Shown here piece by piece: positions 52,286 through 61,561 of a DNA stretch of 64,000 bases. Position 1 is the first letter of the stretch. Every line of letters begins with the position of its first letter. This stretch comes from DSBN01 sp041686355 (GTDB lineage Bacteria > Spirochaetota > Spirochaetia > DSM-16054 > Sediminispirochaetaceae), in NCBI GenBank assembly GCA_041686355.1, contig JAWLDZ010000003.1, positions 1 to 64,000 on the forward strand, in the 5' to 3' direction. Below the pieces are notes generated by a model. That model did not search any database, was not told the origin of the DNA, and worked only from the letters and a program-made list of their open reading frames with translations. The translations under genes were made by a program, and so were the position numbers.

Positions 52286-52731
52286 TCTGCTGCCTCCTTG
52301 GTATTCACTGTTTCAACTACCGAATAATCGTAATAGCGACCATTTACTTTTACCTGTGGGTTCTCTGTCCCGGACACCGCCTCAACTCTGCCATACACTC
52401 GCTGTTTGCCGTCCAGGATTTCAACCTGCTTATCGAGCAGGTTCAACGCATTTCCACGATTCACAATTCCACTTATCTTAGAAAACTCTTGCCCCAAATT
52501 AGTCATCTGCTCAAGTGACGAAAATTGAGCCATCTGCGCGATAAACTGCTTGTCATCCATCGGTTTAGTAGGATCCTGATGCTGCAGCTGGGTGATCAAC
52601 AGCTGAAGAAAATCGTCTTTTCCCAGCTCCTGGCTCAATCCCTCTCCCTGTTTTAGGCTTTTGTTGGTTTCCTCTACCTGCATCTCTACTTTGCTTCTTT
52701 CCGAACCGGATAAAACTGATGTAAAATCCAT
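52282..52731 (-). CDS. flgD: Flagellar hook assembly scaffold FlgD
   Basis: A 149-residue hook-cap protein. The conserved N-terminal part reads LGKDDFLQLLITQLQHQDPT and MDDKQFIAQMAQFSSLEQMT. A short C-terminal beta region (about 95-145, KVNGRYYDYSVV) is much smaller than in E. coli FlgD, as in other spirochaetes. The stop overlaps flgE (ATGA), fitting coupled production of cap and hook. Confidence 0.94.
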   Translation of the reverse strand: MDFTSVLSGSERSKVEMQVEETNKSLKQGEGLSQELGKDDFLQLLITQLQHQDPTKPMDDKQFIAQMAQFSSLEQMTNLGQEFSKISGIVNRGNALNLLDKQVEILDGKQRVYGRVEAVSGTENPQVKVNGRYYDYSVVETVNTKEAAE

Positions 52732-52745
52732 CTATAGCTCCTTAT

Positions 52746-54521
52746 TTACGCCATCACGTCGATTAACCGCAGCTCACCACTGCTGTCCCTTGCCGGTAAA
52801 CCTTGCTCATCAAGGGCCCGTACCTGTAAAGCGGGCGACAACTGCGGCCCATGGGACCAACCACGCTCATGTTGTTCACTCCCCTGATCCCCAACCGAGA
52901 CATTCAAAGCTGCATTTTCAAAGCCATGCTCTTTGAAAGCCCGATACAACTGCTGCATATTTTGATCGAAGGCTTCCTTTACATTACTATTCTCGACAAA
53001 AATCTTCCCGGCTATATTATTATTCTCCATTGTGATTCGGATTCTTACTTGGCCGAGATTATCCGGTTTCAAATCCAACTTAATTTCTCCAGACCCATTC
53101 TCCCGAAGCAAAATTGAGCTGCGCTTGACAATATCCTTGTTTAGATGATCCTGAAGCTGTTGCATCAACTCGTTGCGGATACTGCTGCCGAAGTTCTTTG
53201 TAGACGCTGCTGAGGCGGACTGTCCGGTATCTCCTCGCAGATTAACCTGCATAACCTGTATGGAGTCACCATTTTCATTACTGCTTCCCTTGCCGGTGCT
53301 GCTGCTCTCGTTTCCCGAACTGAACAGCTTGAATTCAGAACTCTGCTGCCGGCTCTCGGAGCCACCGGAATTGCCCCCGGAATTGCCGCTGTTGTTGCGG
53401 GCAGATGCTCCACGCTTATCAATTACCGTCAGCTTCGGTCTTCCCTCACTCTCTCCGGTACGACGGCTGTTCGAGCCATTTGTCCCTCGGTCCTCGCGTT
53501 TTTCATCACCCCGTGGCTGTGAAGCCTGTGACTGCAAAGAGAGTTTTTTTGCAGCACCCTCTGATTCTGCAGCACTTGTACGTTTTTCGGCGGCTTCAAG
53601 GCCCTGAGATCCCTCGGCGGCAGCTGCCGCCGACTGCAGCTCATTTTCTCCGGAGGAGTCTTTGTCCTTAGCCCTTCGGGCGGCTGCCTCCGTACTCAAC
53701 TGAACATCTTTAAGCATAGCCTTCTGGGCAGCCTTATTCTGTTCAGCCGCAGACCGTCTCTGCTCCGACTGGGCAAGCTTTTCGGTTTTGCCCTCTTCTT
53801 CAGCCTTTATTCTTTTTTCCATCGAAGCCTGGGCGGCCGCTTCCTGGGTGTCCTTGTCAATCTTTGTCGTATCTACCTTTACTGTTTCTCCAGTCTGATG
53901 TTCCGATGATTGATGTTCCGATGATTGATGTGCAGAAGCGACTTTTTCACCGGCGGCCGAAGAATCTTTATTAGAGTCAGATTTCCCGTCTTCGATTTTT
54001 TCCGTATTTACTGCTGCCCTTTCATTTTGTAAATTTTCATTTTCTGAATTTTCATTTTGTGCGTCTGTCCGGGTGCGATCTTCAACCACATCGCCTTTTT
54101 TTTCAGTGGAAGACCCGGCGGGCTCTGAGCTGTCTCGGGATTCCGCCCGGGAGCCCCTTTTTTCTTCTGAAAAGGCGCGCCTGCTTTCCGAGGCAGCCTG
54201 CGCATCAGCTTGACGCCTATGGTGTTCCTCCGTCGCATTCTGTTCTGCAGAACTCCGTAAAGCCGCTTCCCGCTGCTGCTGGGCTTCACGCATGGCAAAC
54301 TCATCCTGCCGTGTCAAATTTATGCGTGCATTGGTTTCTAGCGGGCCCTCTGCAGTCGAAAAGGAGCTTTCCTGTGAGATTTGCTCCAGATAAGAAGCAA
54401 AAGAAGAGCGTGCCGAGGATGACGAAAACTCCGTATGACGGTAATCCGAGGCCGGGTGTGAACCGCCAGGAGAACCGGGAGCTTGAATGTCGGCCATTAA
54501 AGCATTTATCACTGCTTTCAC
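52746..54521 (-). CDS. fliK: Flagellar hook-length control protein FliK
   Basis: Exported ruler of 591 residues that ends hook growth by acting on FlhB. The first about 430 residues are low complexity, rich in Ser, Glu, Gln, Ala and Asn, with short tandem repeats. The C-terminal Flg_hook domain (about 465-560) has ENGSGEIKLDLKPDNLGQVR, IRITMENNNIAGKIFVENSN and LYRAFKEHGFENAALNVSV. Length suits a ruler. The start follows the flbB stop directly: GTG at 54521, with a GTG at 54512 (AGGTGA at 4-5 nt) or ATG at 54497 as alternatives. Borrelia and Treponema literature also calls this gene flbC or tap1. Confidence 0.92.
   Translation of the reverse strand: MKAVINALMADIQAPGSPGGSHPASDYRHTEFSSSSARSSFASYLEQISQESSFSTAEGPLETNARINLTRQDEFAMREAQQQREAALRSSAEQNATEEHHRRQADAQAASESRRAFSEEKRGSRAESRDSSEPAGSSTEKKGDVVEDRTRTDAQNENSENENLQNERAAVNTEKIEDGKSDSNKDSSAAGEKVASAHQSSEHQSSEHQTGETVKVDTTKIDKDTQEAAAQASMEKRIKAEEEGKTEKLAQSEQRRSAAEQNKAAQKAMLKDVQLSTEAAARRAKDKDSSGENELQSAAAAAEGSQGLEAAEKRTSAAESEGAAKKLSLQSQASQPRGDEKREDRGTNGSNSRRTGESEGRPKLTVIDKRGASARNNSGNSGGNSGGSESRQQSSEFKLFSSGNESSSTGKGSSNENGDSIQVMQVNLRGDTGQSASAASTKNFGSSIRNELMQQLQDHLNKDIVKRSSILLRENGSGEIKLDLKPDNLGQVRIRITMENNNIAGKIFVENSNVKEAFDQNMQQLYRAFKEHGFENAALNVSVGDQGSEQHERGWSHGPQLSPALQVRALDEQGLPARDSSGELRLIDVMA
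53896..53931. repeat. 15-bp tandem repeat in fliK
   Basis: TGATGTTCCGATGAT occurs twice in tandem (53896-53910, 53911-53925) plus six bases of a third copy. It encodes a five-residue repeat (HQSSE) in the ruler region of FliK. The copies are identical, suggesting recent duplication. Confidence 0.8.
54021..54065. repeat. Imperfect 15-bp tandem repeat in fliK
   Basis: Three 15-base units beginning TTCATTTT (54021, 54036, 54051) encode an Asn/Glu-rich repeat (ENENSENEN...). Period and frame match the other fliK repeat 90 bases away, though the sequences differ. Confidence 0.65.
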
Positions 54522-55139
54522 CTATCCTTCAGGTTTTTTCAGCATTTTCCTGCTGAGTTGGGCAGCCCGATCCGACGGCATGAGGGAAAGCCAATATGCA
54601 ACTAATGACCCCTCTCCTCGTTCCTGGGCTAACCTTTCAGAAGTTCTCAGAATATCAATTATATCCTGATCTTCCATCTCAAGCAGTCTATCCACCGCTT
54701 GCTGCGGTGGCATACCGGCAAAATATTCAGCTGACTGCCTAAGGTTCGCTCTTCTATTTTCGTACTGTTTTAGTCTTTCGTTAAATGATTTTTCCTGTTC
54801 AGCCAAGGCTTTCTCTTTTTCTTCCAATAATTCCAACTTTTGCTGGACCTCAGCCTCCATTTCGGCAATTTCTCCGGACCGTGATTCAAGAGCCTCCTGC
54901 TGAAGCTTAACCGCTTCTTCTCGCTTCAGCAGACGCTCTCTCTCCAGTAACAGGGCATCCTCATCATTTTCGAGTTTCTCAGGTGCTGAAATTCCGACCA
55001 ATTGGCTTGCCGGGGCGAAGATCTGTTTCACGTTCATCAAGCCTAGATAATCAAACCAGAGCAGTCCTCCAACCAAAAGTACAGTTATAAGCAGCAACAA
55101 CATCAGGATACGTGAAAACAACTTCATTCCTCCAGCCAC
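54522..55139 (-). CDS. flbB: FlbB, spirochaetal collar protein (MotE-like)
   Basis: A 205-residue inner-membrane protein. It has one transmembrane helix (ILMLLLLITVLLVGGLLWFD, about 11-30), a long coiled coil (about 58-135, ERERLLKREEAVKLQQEALE) and a C-terminal MotE/MgtE-N-like helical domain (about 137-195, FAGMPPQQAVDRLLEMEDQD ... LMPSDRAAQLSRKM). In Borrelia FlbB is the base of the periplasmic collar that surrounds the spirochaete motor. Its position between fliJ and fliK is conserved in spirochaetes. The start is GTG at 55139, 5 nt after AGGAGG. Confidence 0.88.
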   Translation of the reverse strand: MAGGMKLFSRILMLLLLITVLLVGGLLWFDYLGLMNVKQIFAPASQLVGISAPEKLENDEDALLLERERLLKREEAVKLQQEALESRSGEIAEMEAEVQQKLELLEEKEKALAEQEKSFNERLKQYENRRANLRQSAEYFAGMPPQQAVDRLLEMEDQDIIDILRTSERLAQERGEGSLVAYWLSLMPSDRAAQLSRKMLKKPEG

Positions 55140-55170
55140 AATCGCCTCCTAGTGTGCGGTAAACCTATTT

Positions 55171-55617
55171 TCATCCGACATCCTCCAGCTTACGTGCATA
55201 CCGAGCGGTACTAATCTCATCGAGTACTTTCTGCTCCTGCTTTTCCTGCTGCTTATAATACATCTGCTGTTTTCTCTCTTTCAGCTTATCTAAAATTTTA
55301 CGTTTTTTTGAAACCTCCAAGAATTTCTCCTGAACGTCCTTTCGCTCTTTTTCGGCCTGCTCAAGCTCTGCTCGGAGTTCGGTAATCTCTTGATCCATAC
55401 GTCGTGTATAGTTTTCTACATACATGAACATTCTCATATCACCAGTATCAAGGTGCCGCTGATTGAAGGTGCGTTTCCGACTCGACCGGCGCTCTTCAAT
55501 TTTTTTATGCAAGCCATTGCAGCGACCAGTTACCTGTCCCAGCTTTATCTCCCACTGCTGTTCATCATACTTTCTCAATTCGAGTATCTTTTCTAGATTA
55601 AACTGAAACTTCCGCAT
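55171..55617 (-). CDS. fliJ: Flagellar export chaperone FliJ
   Basis: A 148-residue, almost wholly coiled-coil protein (KFQFNLEKILELRKYDEQQW, ELEQAEKERKDVQEKFLEVS, KILDKLKERKQQMYYKQQEK) that links the export ATPase FliI to the gate. The start is the ATG at 55617, with GGAGG 6 nt upstream (55624-55628) inside the end of fliI; this gives a 20-base overlap. The in-frame upstream ATG at 55644 lies deeper in fliI and lacks this. Called flbA in older spirochaete work. Confidence 0.9.
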   Translation of the reverse strand: MRKFQFNLEKILELRKYDEQQWEIKLGQVTGRCNGLHKKIEERRSSRKRTFNQRHLDTGDMRMFMYVENYTRRMDQEITELRAELEQAEKERKDVQEKFLEVSKKRKILDKLKERKQQMYYKQQEKQEQKVLDEISTARYARKLEDVG

Positions 55618-56944
55618 CTTCTTCCTCCGGTAGCGGCACTTCAACCCCTGAGATTTGTGCTAATCGCTGAACCGTATCTCTTAAATGAGCTTTTTCTTCA
55701 ATATCCTGACCAAGGAAGTCCCAGATATCGTCAATTTTTTCGATTGCCTCATCTATTTCACTATTACTACCTTCGGCATAAGCCCCGACATTTATAAGGT
55801 CTTCAGAGTCGGTATAAGTAGCCAACAGCCGCCGGACTCTCCCTGCCGCATCCTGCTCCTCCCGTCCAGTAACTTTTCTGCCCAAGCGAGAGAGAGATGC
55901 GAGTATATCTATGGCAGGATAGTGATACGCCTGAGCCAGCTTTCGACTTAATACGATATGCCCGTCTAAGATACCTCGTACCGTATCGGAAACCGGTTCA
56001 TCCATATCATCCCCTTCAACCAAAATCGTATAAAATCCGGTAATGGTCCCCTTCTCTGAATTTCCACAACGCTCCAGCAGCTTCGGCAGGATTGAGAACA
56101 CAGATGGAGTATAGCCGCGGGTTGCCGGGGGTTCGCCTAATGTCAAGCCAATCTCACGTTGAGCCCGGGCAAAACGGGTAATCGAATCAAACAACAGCAT
56201 TACATCCTGTCCCTGGTCACGAAAGTACTCCGCTATGGCAGTTGCGACAAAGGCACCGCGCACACGAGCCAAGGGACTGGTATCACTAGTGGAAACAACC
56301 AATACCGACCGCTTGAGTCCTTCCTCACCAAGATCCTGTTCGATAAACTCCCGTACCTCCCGGCCACGTTCACCAATCAGAGCTATTACATTTACATCTG
56401 CAGCCGTATTGCGGGCGGTCATTCCCAGAAGCGTAGATTTCCCTACCCCACTCCCGGAAAAAATGCCAATACGCTGACCTTTTCCAACCGGGGTCATTGC
56501 ATCAATTGAACGTACTCCAGTAATCATTCTGTCTTCAATGGTTTTCCGGAACAACACATTCGGAGGGGTATTGGTGGTGGAAGCTCCAACTGCAGATCCA
56601 ATTGAGCCCTTCCCGTCAATTGGTTTGCCCATTGCATTGAGCACACGCCCTTTTAATTGGTCGGAAACCGGGACGGTAAGGGGCTCTCCCATGGCAATCA
56701 CCTGGCAACCCGGTTCAATCCCATCCATCTGGTCAAAGGCCATCATTTGAACACTGGTTCCATTGAAGCCTATTACTTCGGCCCCAACAGTTCTATTTTC
56801 ACCTGAGATAACAATTTGGCAGCTCTCTCCGACTACTACCTGCGGACCATGGCTTTCAATTAGCAGACCCTTTACCTGCTTTACCGTTCCGGTGTATTTA
56901 ATAGGGTCCATCTGCGCAACCACGTCACTGTACTTTTCAAACAT
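55598..56944 (-). CDS. fliI: Flagellum-specific ATPase FliI
   Basis: Export ATPase related to the F1 beta subunit. The 448-residue product has Walker A GSGVGKST (164-171), GERGREVREFIEQDLGEEGL, Walker B VMLLFDSITRFARAQREIGL and GYTPSVFSILPKLLERCGN. Length and motifs are standard. It lies 38 bases after fliH and overlaps fliJ. FliH and FliJ, its regulators, flank it, the usual order. Confidence 0.96.
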   Translation of the reverse strand: MFEKYSDVVAQMDPIKYTGTVKQVKGLLIESHGPQVVVGESCQIVISGENRTVGAEVIGFNGTSVQMMAFDQMDGIEPGCQVIAMGEPLTVPVSDQLKGRVLNAMGKPIDGKGSIGSAVGASTTNTPPNVLFRKTIEDRMITGVRSIDAMTPVGKGQRIGIFSGSGVGKSTLLGMTARNTAADVNVIALIGERGREVREFIEQDLGEEGLKRSVLVVSTSDTSPLARVRGAFVATAIAEYFRDQGQDVMLLFDSITRFARAQREIGLTLGEPPATRGYTPSVFSILPKLLERCGNSEKGTITGFYTILVEGDDMDEPVSDTVRGILDGHIVLSRKLAQAYHYPAIDILASLSRLGRKVTGREEQDAAGRVRRLLATYTDSEDLINVGAYAEGSNSEIDEAIEKIDDIWDFLGQDIEEKAHLRDTVQRLAQISGVEVPLPEEEDAEVSV

Positions 56945-56982
56945 ATTCCCCTCCCAAGGTATGTTCTTCGCTGCTCAGTCTA

Positions 56983-57888
56983 CTATTCTCCCTTGGATCG
57001 TATCGGCGCGAGCTCTATGATTTTCTCTTCAATTTCCTGCAGCTGCGAGGAAATTCGGGCATCAATTTCTCCAAAATCTGTTTCTATAATACAGCCGCCC
57101 TTATCCACAGTTGAATCCTCCACCACAGTTACCGACTGTACATTATCGACCATCCGCATGAAGTCTTTCACGTGCTCGGTAGTAAGCTCTACATCTTCAA
57201 GATTCACCTTAATGAGAACCTCTCCCCGACTTTTAAGCTTACGCAATGCCTGAATTACATTGTTTATAACTACATTTTTCTGATTTTCAGAGATGACTTT
57301 CACCACCTTCTTAGTGATCATCAGCACAAGGTTCACTAACTGTGTTTCAGATTCCTCGATAATTTCAGAACGCTTATCCAGCGTCTTATCTATGATATGA
57401 TGCAACTGCTCAACCAGGCGTTCAACCTCCGGTTTTCCCGAGGCAAAACCCTCCTCATGACCGGCCTGGTACCCCTCGTTATAGGCATCTCGGCGGATTT
57501 TCTCAACTTCATTTTCCGCATCCTGGCGCAACTGATAGGCCTCTTGCTGGGCCTCCTGTTTTACCCTTTCGGCTTCTTCCTCGGCATTCTGTTTCTCGCG
57601 CCGGACATCTTCGGTTTTTTTCTGAACCTCTTCAAACGCGTGCTGTTCGGCTTCCTTGACTATTTTTTCCGCCTCCGCTTTAGCCTCATCGAGCATCTTC
57701 TGTTTTTCACTCTCCCAGTTGCGCTTGAAGGCTTCAGCTTCACGCTTCAGGTCATCGGCAGTCGGGCCTGAGTACTCCTCTACCGATTCAATTTCAACTT
57801 CAGCAGCCTCTTCTTCAAACGGAGTTTCAAGTTCTACCCATTTTCCAGTGTGGGTTACTTCCTGAGCACGAAACACATTTTTAGCCAT
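56983..57888 (-). CDS. fliH: Flagellar export ATPase regulator FliH
   Basis: A 301-residue stator-stalk protein of the export ATPase. A long Glu/Lys-rich coiled coil (about 45-165, KQNAEEEAERVKQEAQQEAY) is followed by the FliH C-terminal domain (about 180-290, LVNLVLMITKKVVKVISENQ, GGCIIETDFGEIDARISSQL), related to the V/F-ATPase peripheral stalk. The start is the ATG at 57888, 6 nt after GGGGAGG; a TTG two codons upstream is unlikely. Confidence 0.93.
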   Translation of the reverse strand: MAKNVFRAQEVTHTGKWVELETPFEEEAAEVEIESVEEYSGPTADDLKREAEAFKRNWESEKQKMLDEAKAEAEKIVKEAEQHAFEEVQKKTEDVRREKQNAEEEAERVKQEAQQEAYQLRQDAENEVEKIRRDAYNEGYQAGHEEGFASGKPEVERLVEQLHHIIDKTLDKRSEIIEESETQLVNLVLMITKKVVKVISENQKNVVINNVIQALRKLKSRGEVLIKVNLEDVELTTEHVKDFMRMVDNVQSVTVVEDSTVDKGGCIIETDFGEIDARISSQLQEIEEKIIELAPIRSKGE

Positions 57889-57918
57889 GGGCAACCTCCC
57901 CTATCTGACCACAAAACT

Positions 57919-58983
57919 CTATATTACCATCTCATCTTCGCCGCCGCGGGCAACCACAATCTCGCCCTGCTCTTCCAGCTTGCGTATGGAGGCCACAATT
58001 TTCTGCTGAACCTCTTCTACATCTTTCAGTCGTATCGGACCCATATATTCCATTTCCTCTTTCAGCAGAGCTGCGGCGCGTTTAGACATATTACGAAAGA
58101 TCTTATCCTGCACTTCAGCTTCCACCCCTCGCAGAGCTTTGGCCAGATCGTTTGTATCAACCTCGCGCAGTACCTTCTGGATCGCCTGGTTATCAAGCAG
58201 CACAATATCCTCGAATACGAACATACGCTTCTTAATCTCTTCGGCCAGTTCGGCGTCTTCTTCCTCGAGGGACTCAATAATGGTTTTTTCGGTTGTCCTG
58301 TCGACCAAGTTAAGAATCTCGACAATATTTTCAACACCACCTGCAGCGGTAAAGTCTTCATTAGAAAGGGTGGAGAGCTTTTTCTCCAACACCCGCTCCA
58401 CCTCACGCAGCACTTCCGGGCTGGTGCGGTCCATAGTGGCAATGCGCCGGGCAACGTCAGACTGCACTTCATGGGGCAGACTGCCCAGGATATTGGAGGC
58501 TTTCTGGGGCTCCAAATAGGCAAGAATAAGAGCAATAGTCTGGGGATGCTCCTGTTGAATGAAGTTCAGCAGGTGTGCAGGGTCGGTGCGTCGTACGAAA
58601 TCGAAGGGCCGTACCTGCAGACTACTGGTTAATCGATTGATAATATCGACAGCTTTCTGACTGCCTAGGGACTTCTCCAACAACTCACGGGCATAATCAA
58701 TACCGCCGGAGGTTATGAAGTCCTGAGCCATCATTAACTCTTTAAACTCCTGCAGCACTTTATCACGTTCTTCCGACTCAACATTATCAAGACGGGCTAT
58801 CTCAAAGGTGAGGGTCTCAATTTCGTCCTCACGCAGGTGTTTAAATATTTCTGATGATATCTCAGAACCGAGGGTTACCAGGAAAATTGCGGCTTTCTGA
58901 CGGCCGTTTAGTTCCCGCTTCCCGCCTCGCTTCTGAGAGGAACCGGCGGCGGCTCCTTGTTGCTGACCAGCTGCTTTTGCCAT
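57919..58983 (-). CDS. fliG: Flagellar motor switch protein FliG
   Basis: Rotor protein that contacts MotA. The 354-residue product has the N-terminal FliF-binding part (GRQKAAIFLVTLGSEISSEI), the middle EHPQ motif region (NFIQQEHPQTIALILAYLEP) and a C-terminal torque helix (LAKALRGVEAEVQDKIFRNM and RAAALLKEEMEYMGPIRLKD) with the conserved charged residues. The Gly/Gln-rich first 20 residues are extra. Some spirochaetes carry two fliG genes; this one in the main operon corresponds to fliG2, inferred from position. fliF ends 3 bases upstream. Confidence 0.96.
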   Translation of the reverse strand: MAKAAGQQQGAAAGSSQKRGGKRELNGRQKAAIFLVTLGSEISSEIFKHLREDEIETLTFEIARLDNVESEERDKVLQEFKELMMAQDFITSGGIDYARELLEKSLGSQKAVDIINRLTSSLQVRPFDFVRRTDPAHLLNFIQQEHPQTIALILAYLEPQKASNILGSLPHEVQSDVARRIATMDRTSPEVLREVERVLEKKLSTLSNEDFTAAGGVENIVEILNLVDRTTEKTIIESLEEEDAELAEEIKKRMFVFEDIVLLDNQAIQKVLREVDTNDLAKALRGVEAEVQDKIFRNMSKRAAALLKEEMEYMGPIRLKDVEEVQQKIVASIRKLEEQGEIVVARGGEDEMVI

Positions 58984-58986
58984 AAT

Positions 58987-60702
58987 TTACTCCTCCGCCA
59001 GCCAGGTTCTGATAAGCTGTGCAACATCTTCAGGATGTTCCCTGGCCATATTGATGGCGTTCTCCTGCATCTCCATTCGGGCGCGCTCTTCAACCGACAT
59101 ACCAACTTCCATGCCCTCTTCTTCCTCTTCAGCACTTCGCAGGGCAGCCTCACGGGCCATCTGGTGCTGTCGTGCAAGCTCCTCTTCGCGCAAGCGTCGT
59201 CGACGCTCAATTTCCCGCGAAATCAACCTAAACACTACAAAAGCCACAATGATAATAACGATTCCGAGGATTGAATACAGCAATATCTGCTGTACCCGCT
59301 TCTGCCGGCGGAACTTCTCGTCCTCTTCTTCGAACTGACTGGTTCGGTCAAAGCGCAGATGCTGTACCGTAATAGAGTCACCCCGCTCTCTATTGTAGCC
59401 AACCGCATGCTCTAATAAAGTCTGGGCTTTTTCCAGCTGCTCATCGTCAACCGGGATGTACTCTCTGACTATCCGTCCCTCTTCATCTAGCTTGACCGTT
59501 CCGTTTTCATTATACTTCTTTTCCCATATTCCATCGATAGCCACACCAACCGATATACGATCTATCTCCCAGGGACTTTTCTCCTCGTAAATATTTCGGG
59601 TATTGACCTCTTCGTTCACAATTTCCGAGCTGTTTTTGTACTCCCCAACCAGGTTATCAAGGTCCTTATAGGCGGGAGGAGTCTGTCCTTCCTGTCCTGG
59701 AGGTCCCTCAGGATTAAAGCCGGTACCCTTAAACTCCTCATTTACGATCTCTTTGGAGCGTGGTATAGAAAGCACAAATTCCCGTTCGCTGAAGGGGGTA
59801 TTCGGATTGTCCGGTACTGTAGTAATTGGAAAGTGTTCCTGGGTTTCCACCGTCTCTTTTCTGAAGTTGAGGCTCATATCAACTTTCAGCACACTTACCC
59901 GTTTAGCCCCGAAAATTTGAGAAAGTTCCTTAAAAATCTGAGATTTATACTTATTTTCAAGCAGGGCTTTTTGATCAAGCTGCCGTTTTGAAAGTTCAAG
60001 CCGATCAAATTCAGCCATATTTTCAAAATCGTTCAGCACCAAGCCGTTGTGGTCGGAAATGACTACATTCCTATCCGACAAGCCTTCAACTGCGAACAGT
60101 ACCAGCTTCTCAATACCCTCAATTTTCTTCCGATTTTCAATAATATCGCTCCCCGGGCGGGGAGTAATAATGACGGAGGCGGTTACCGGATCTTGGTCTT
60201 CCTGAAATAGAGTATCCTCCGGCAGGACCAAGGTAACCTGAGCTGAGTCTACATCCTGTAGCGATTCAATATGCTGTTCAATGTTTTGAGTAATCGCCTG
60301 TCGTAAGTTCACATTCCTTTCAAAGTCCGTGACACTCCAGCGGTCCATCTTAAACACATCCCATGGACTGGCTTCCTGAGGAATAAGATCCTCCCGCATC
60401 AATACCGATACCATCCGCTGGGCAGTACGTCGATCCTCCACATACACCTGTCCCTGTTCGGTGATGCTGTGCTGGACACCTTCCTCATCGAGTCGTACAG
60501 AGATGCGGTTCAGTTTTTCCTGATCGGTAATCGGTGCTGTGATAAGCGGCACCATGCTCGGGCTGGCGCTGAAGTTTACCAACAGTACTATCCCAACTAT
60601 TGAAACGAGCACCACCGTAAACAGGATAGCCTTTTGTACAAACGAAAGTTTGCCCCACAGGTTTTTAATCTGCGTAATTGTTTTCTGTAAAAATTCGTTC
60701 AT
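58987..60702 (-). CDS. fliF: Flagellar MS-ring protein FliF
   Basis: Base of the flagellar rotor. The 571-residue product has an N-terminal helix (AILFTVVLVSIVGIVLLVNF, about 23-42), the ring-building motifs (LNRISVRLDEEGVQHSITEQ; DVDSAQVTLVLPEDTLFQED), a beta-collar region, a C-terminal helix (VQQILLYSILGIVIIIVAFV, about 462-481) and a cytoplasmic tail that binds FliG (EHPEDVAQLIRTWLAEE). I start at the ATG at 60702 after GGGAGGGGAA; a TTG four codons upstream is less likely. Confidence 0.96.
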   Translation of the reverse strand: MNEFLQKTITQIKNLWGKLSFVQKAILFTVVLVSIVGIVLLVNFSASPSMVPLITAPITDQEKLNRISVRLDEEGVQHSITEQGQVYVEDRRTAQRMVSVLMREDLIPQEASPWDVFKMDRWSVTDFERNVNLRQAITQNIEQHIESLQDVDSAQVTLVLPEDTLFQEDQDPVTASVIITPRPGSDIIENRKKIEGIEKLVLFAVEGLSDRNVVISDHNGLVLNDFENMAEFDRLELSKRQLDQKALLENKYKSQIFKELSQIFGAKRVSVLKVDMSLNFRKETVETQEHFPITTVPDNPNTPFSEREFVLSIPRSKEIVNEEFKGTGFNPEGPPGQEGQTPPAYKDLDNLVGEYKNSSEIVNEEVNTRNIYEEKSPWEIDRISVGVAIDGIWEKKYNENGTVKLDEEGRIVREYIPVDDEQLEKAQTLLEHAVGYNRERGDSITVQHLRFDRTSQFEEEDEKFRRQKRVQQILLYSILGIVIIIVAFVVFRLISREIERRRRLREEELARQHQMAREAALRSAEEEEEGMEVGMSVEERARMEMQENAINMAREHPEDVAQLIRTWLAEE

Positions 60703-60733
60703 TTCCCCTCCCAAAAAGAACGATCACATCACT

Positions 60734-61066
60734 TTATCTCAAGTTTGAAATCTCCCTGTAAGCCTTCAACGCTCCATCAACGACGGACTTTGTCAGTGAT
60801 ACTGCAAAGTTTGCCTTGCTCATTGCAATCGTCACATCGTGTGCATCGACACTATCAGGGTCGGTAATAAATTGTTGACTCAACTGCGTGCTTTCCTGGG
60901 TAAGACTATTCGCTTCCTGCAGTTTATCAAACACCATCTTTCCAAAATCAAGGTTTTCACTGCCTTGCTGCTTCGGCTGTGTGAGTTTTCCGGTCATATG
61001 CCGAGGGTTCGTAAGTTCCATCGGAACAATGTGACCGCTCACCTGGCTTGAAAACAAATTTGACAT
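60734..61066 (-). CDS. fliE: Flagellar hook-basal body protein FliE
   Basis: A 110-residue adaptor between MS ring and rod. The C-terminal two thirds carry the family motifs: FGKMVFDKLQEANSLTQEST, then DPDSVDAHDVTIAMSKANFA and LTKSVVDGALKAYREISNLR. The start has GGAGTAACTAAATG upstream. It is the first substrate of the export system. Confidence 0.94.
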   Translation of the reverse strand: MSNLFSSQVSGHIVPMELTNPRHMTGKLTQPKQQGSENLDFGKMVFDKLQEANSLTQESTQLSQQFITDPDSVDAHDVTIAMSKANFAVSLTKSVVDGALKAYREISNLR

Positions 61067-61090
61067 TTAGTTACTCCTCCCTCGGAATAA

Positions 61091-61549
61091 TCATCTTCCA
61101 ATATTAAGTGCGCCCTGAAACATGGTTTTCGCACCATTAATAACAGCGACGTTCGCTTCATAAGAACGGGATGCCGAAATCATGTCCACCATTTCTTCGA
61201 CAACATTTACATTCGGCATTTCTACGTATCCCTGCTGCGGGCCAGTTTTAATTGCATCCGGATGCGTCGGATCGTAGACCATTCGCGGCTTTGAATCGCT
61301 GTCCTTCTCAACCTCGACTATTCGTACTCCCTGACCAACTCCATTATCCAGAGTCTTAGGCTGAAAAGGACTCCGCCAGTAGGGCTGACTGACCCGCGGC
61401 TGGAAAATAACTCGACTACGGCGGAACGGCCCCCCATCAGGAGTACGTGTGGTATCGGCATTGGCGATATTATTGGACACTACATCGAGTCGAGTCCTCT
61501 GTGCAGTCAGTCCTGACGAGGCTACATTAATACTACTGAATAAACCCAT
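61091..61549 (-). CDS. flgC: Flagellar basal-body rod protein FlgC
   Basis: A 152-residue proximal rod protein with the N-terminal helix INVASSGLTAQRTRLDVVSN and NIANADTTRTPDGGPFRRSR, and the C-terminal NVNVVEEMVDMISASRSYEA and INGAKTMFQGALNIGR. All as expected. It lies 12 bases after flgB and 24 before fliE. Confidence 0.95.
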   Translation of the reverse strand: MGLFSSINVASSGLTAQRTRLDVVSNNIANADTTRTPDGGPFRRSRVIFQPRVSQPYWRSPFQPKTLDNGVGQGVRIVEVEKDSDSKPRMVYDPTHPDAIKTGPQQGYVEMPNVNVVEEMVDMISASRSYEANVAVINGAKTMFQGALNIGR

Positions 61550-61561
61550 TGCTTACCTCCA

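Noticed and set aside
53890..54070. Short repeats considered as a CRISPR or mobile element
   Set aside because: They are in-frame 15-bp coding repeats with no spacers and no cas or transposase gene nearby.
57850..58632. 260-codon plus-strand open frame
   Set aside because: Antisense shadow of fliG and the fliH start.
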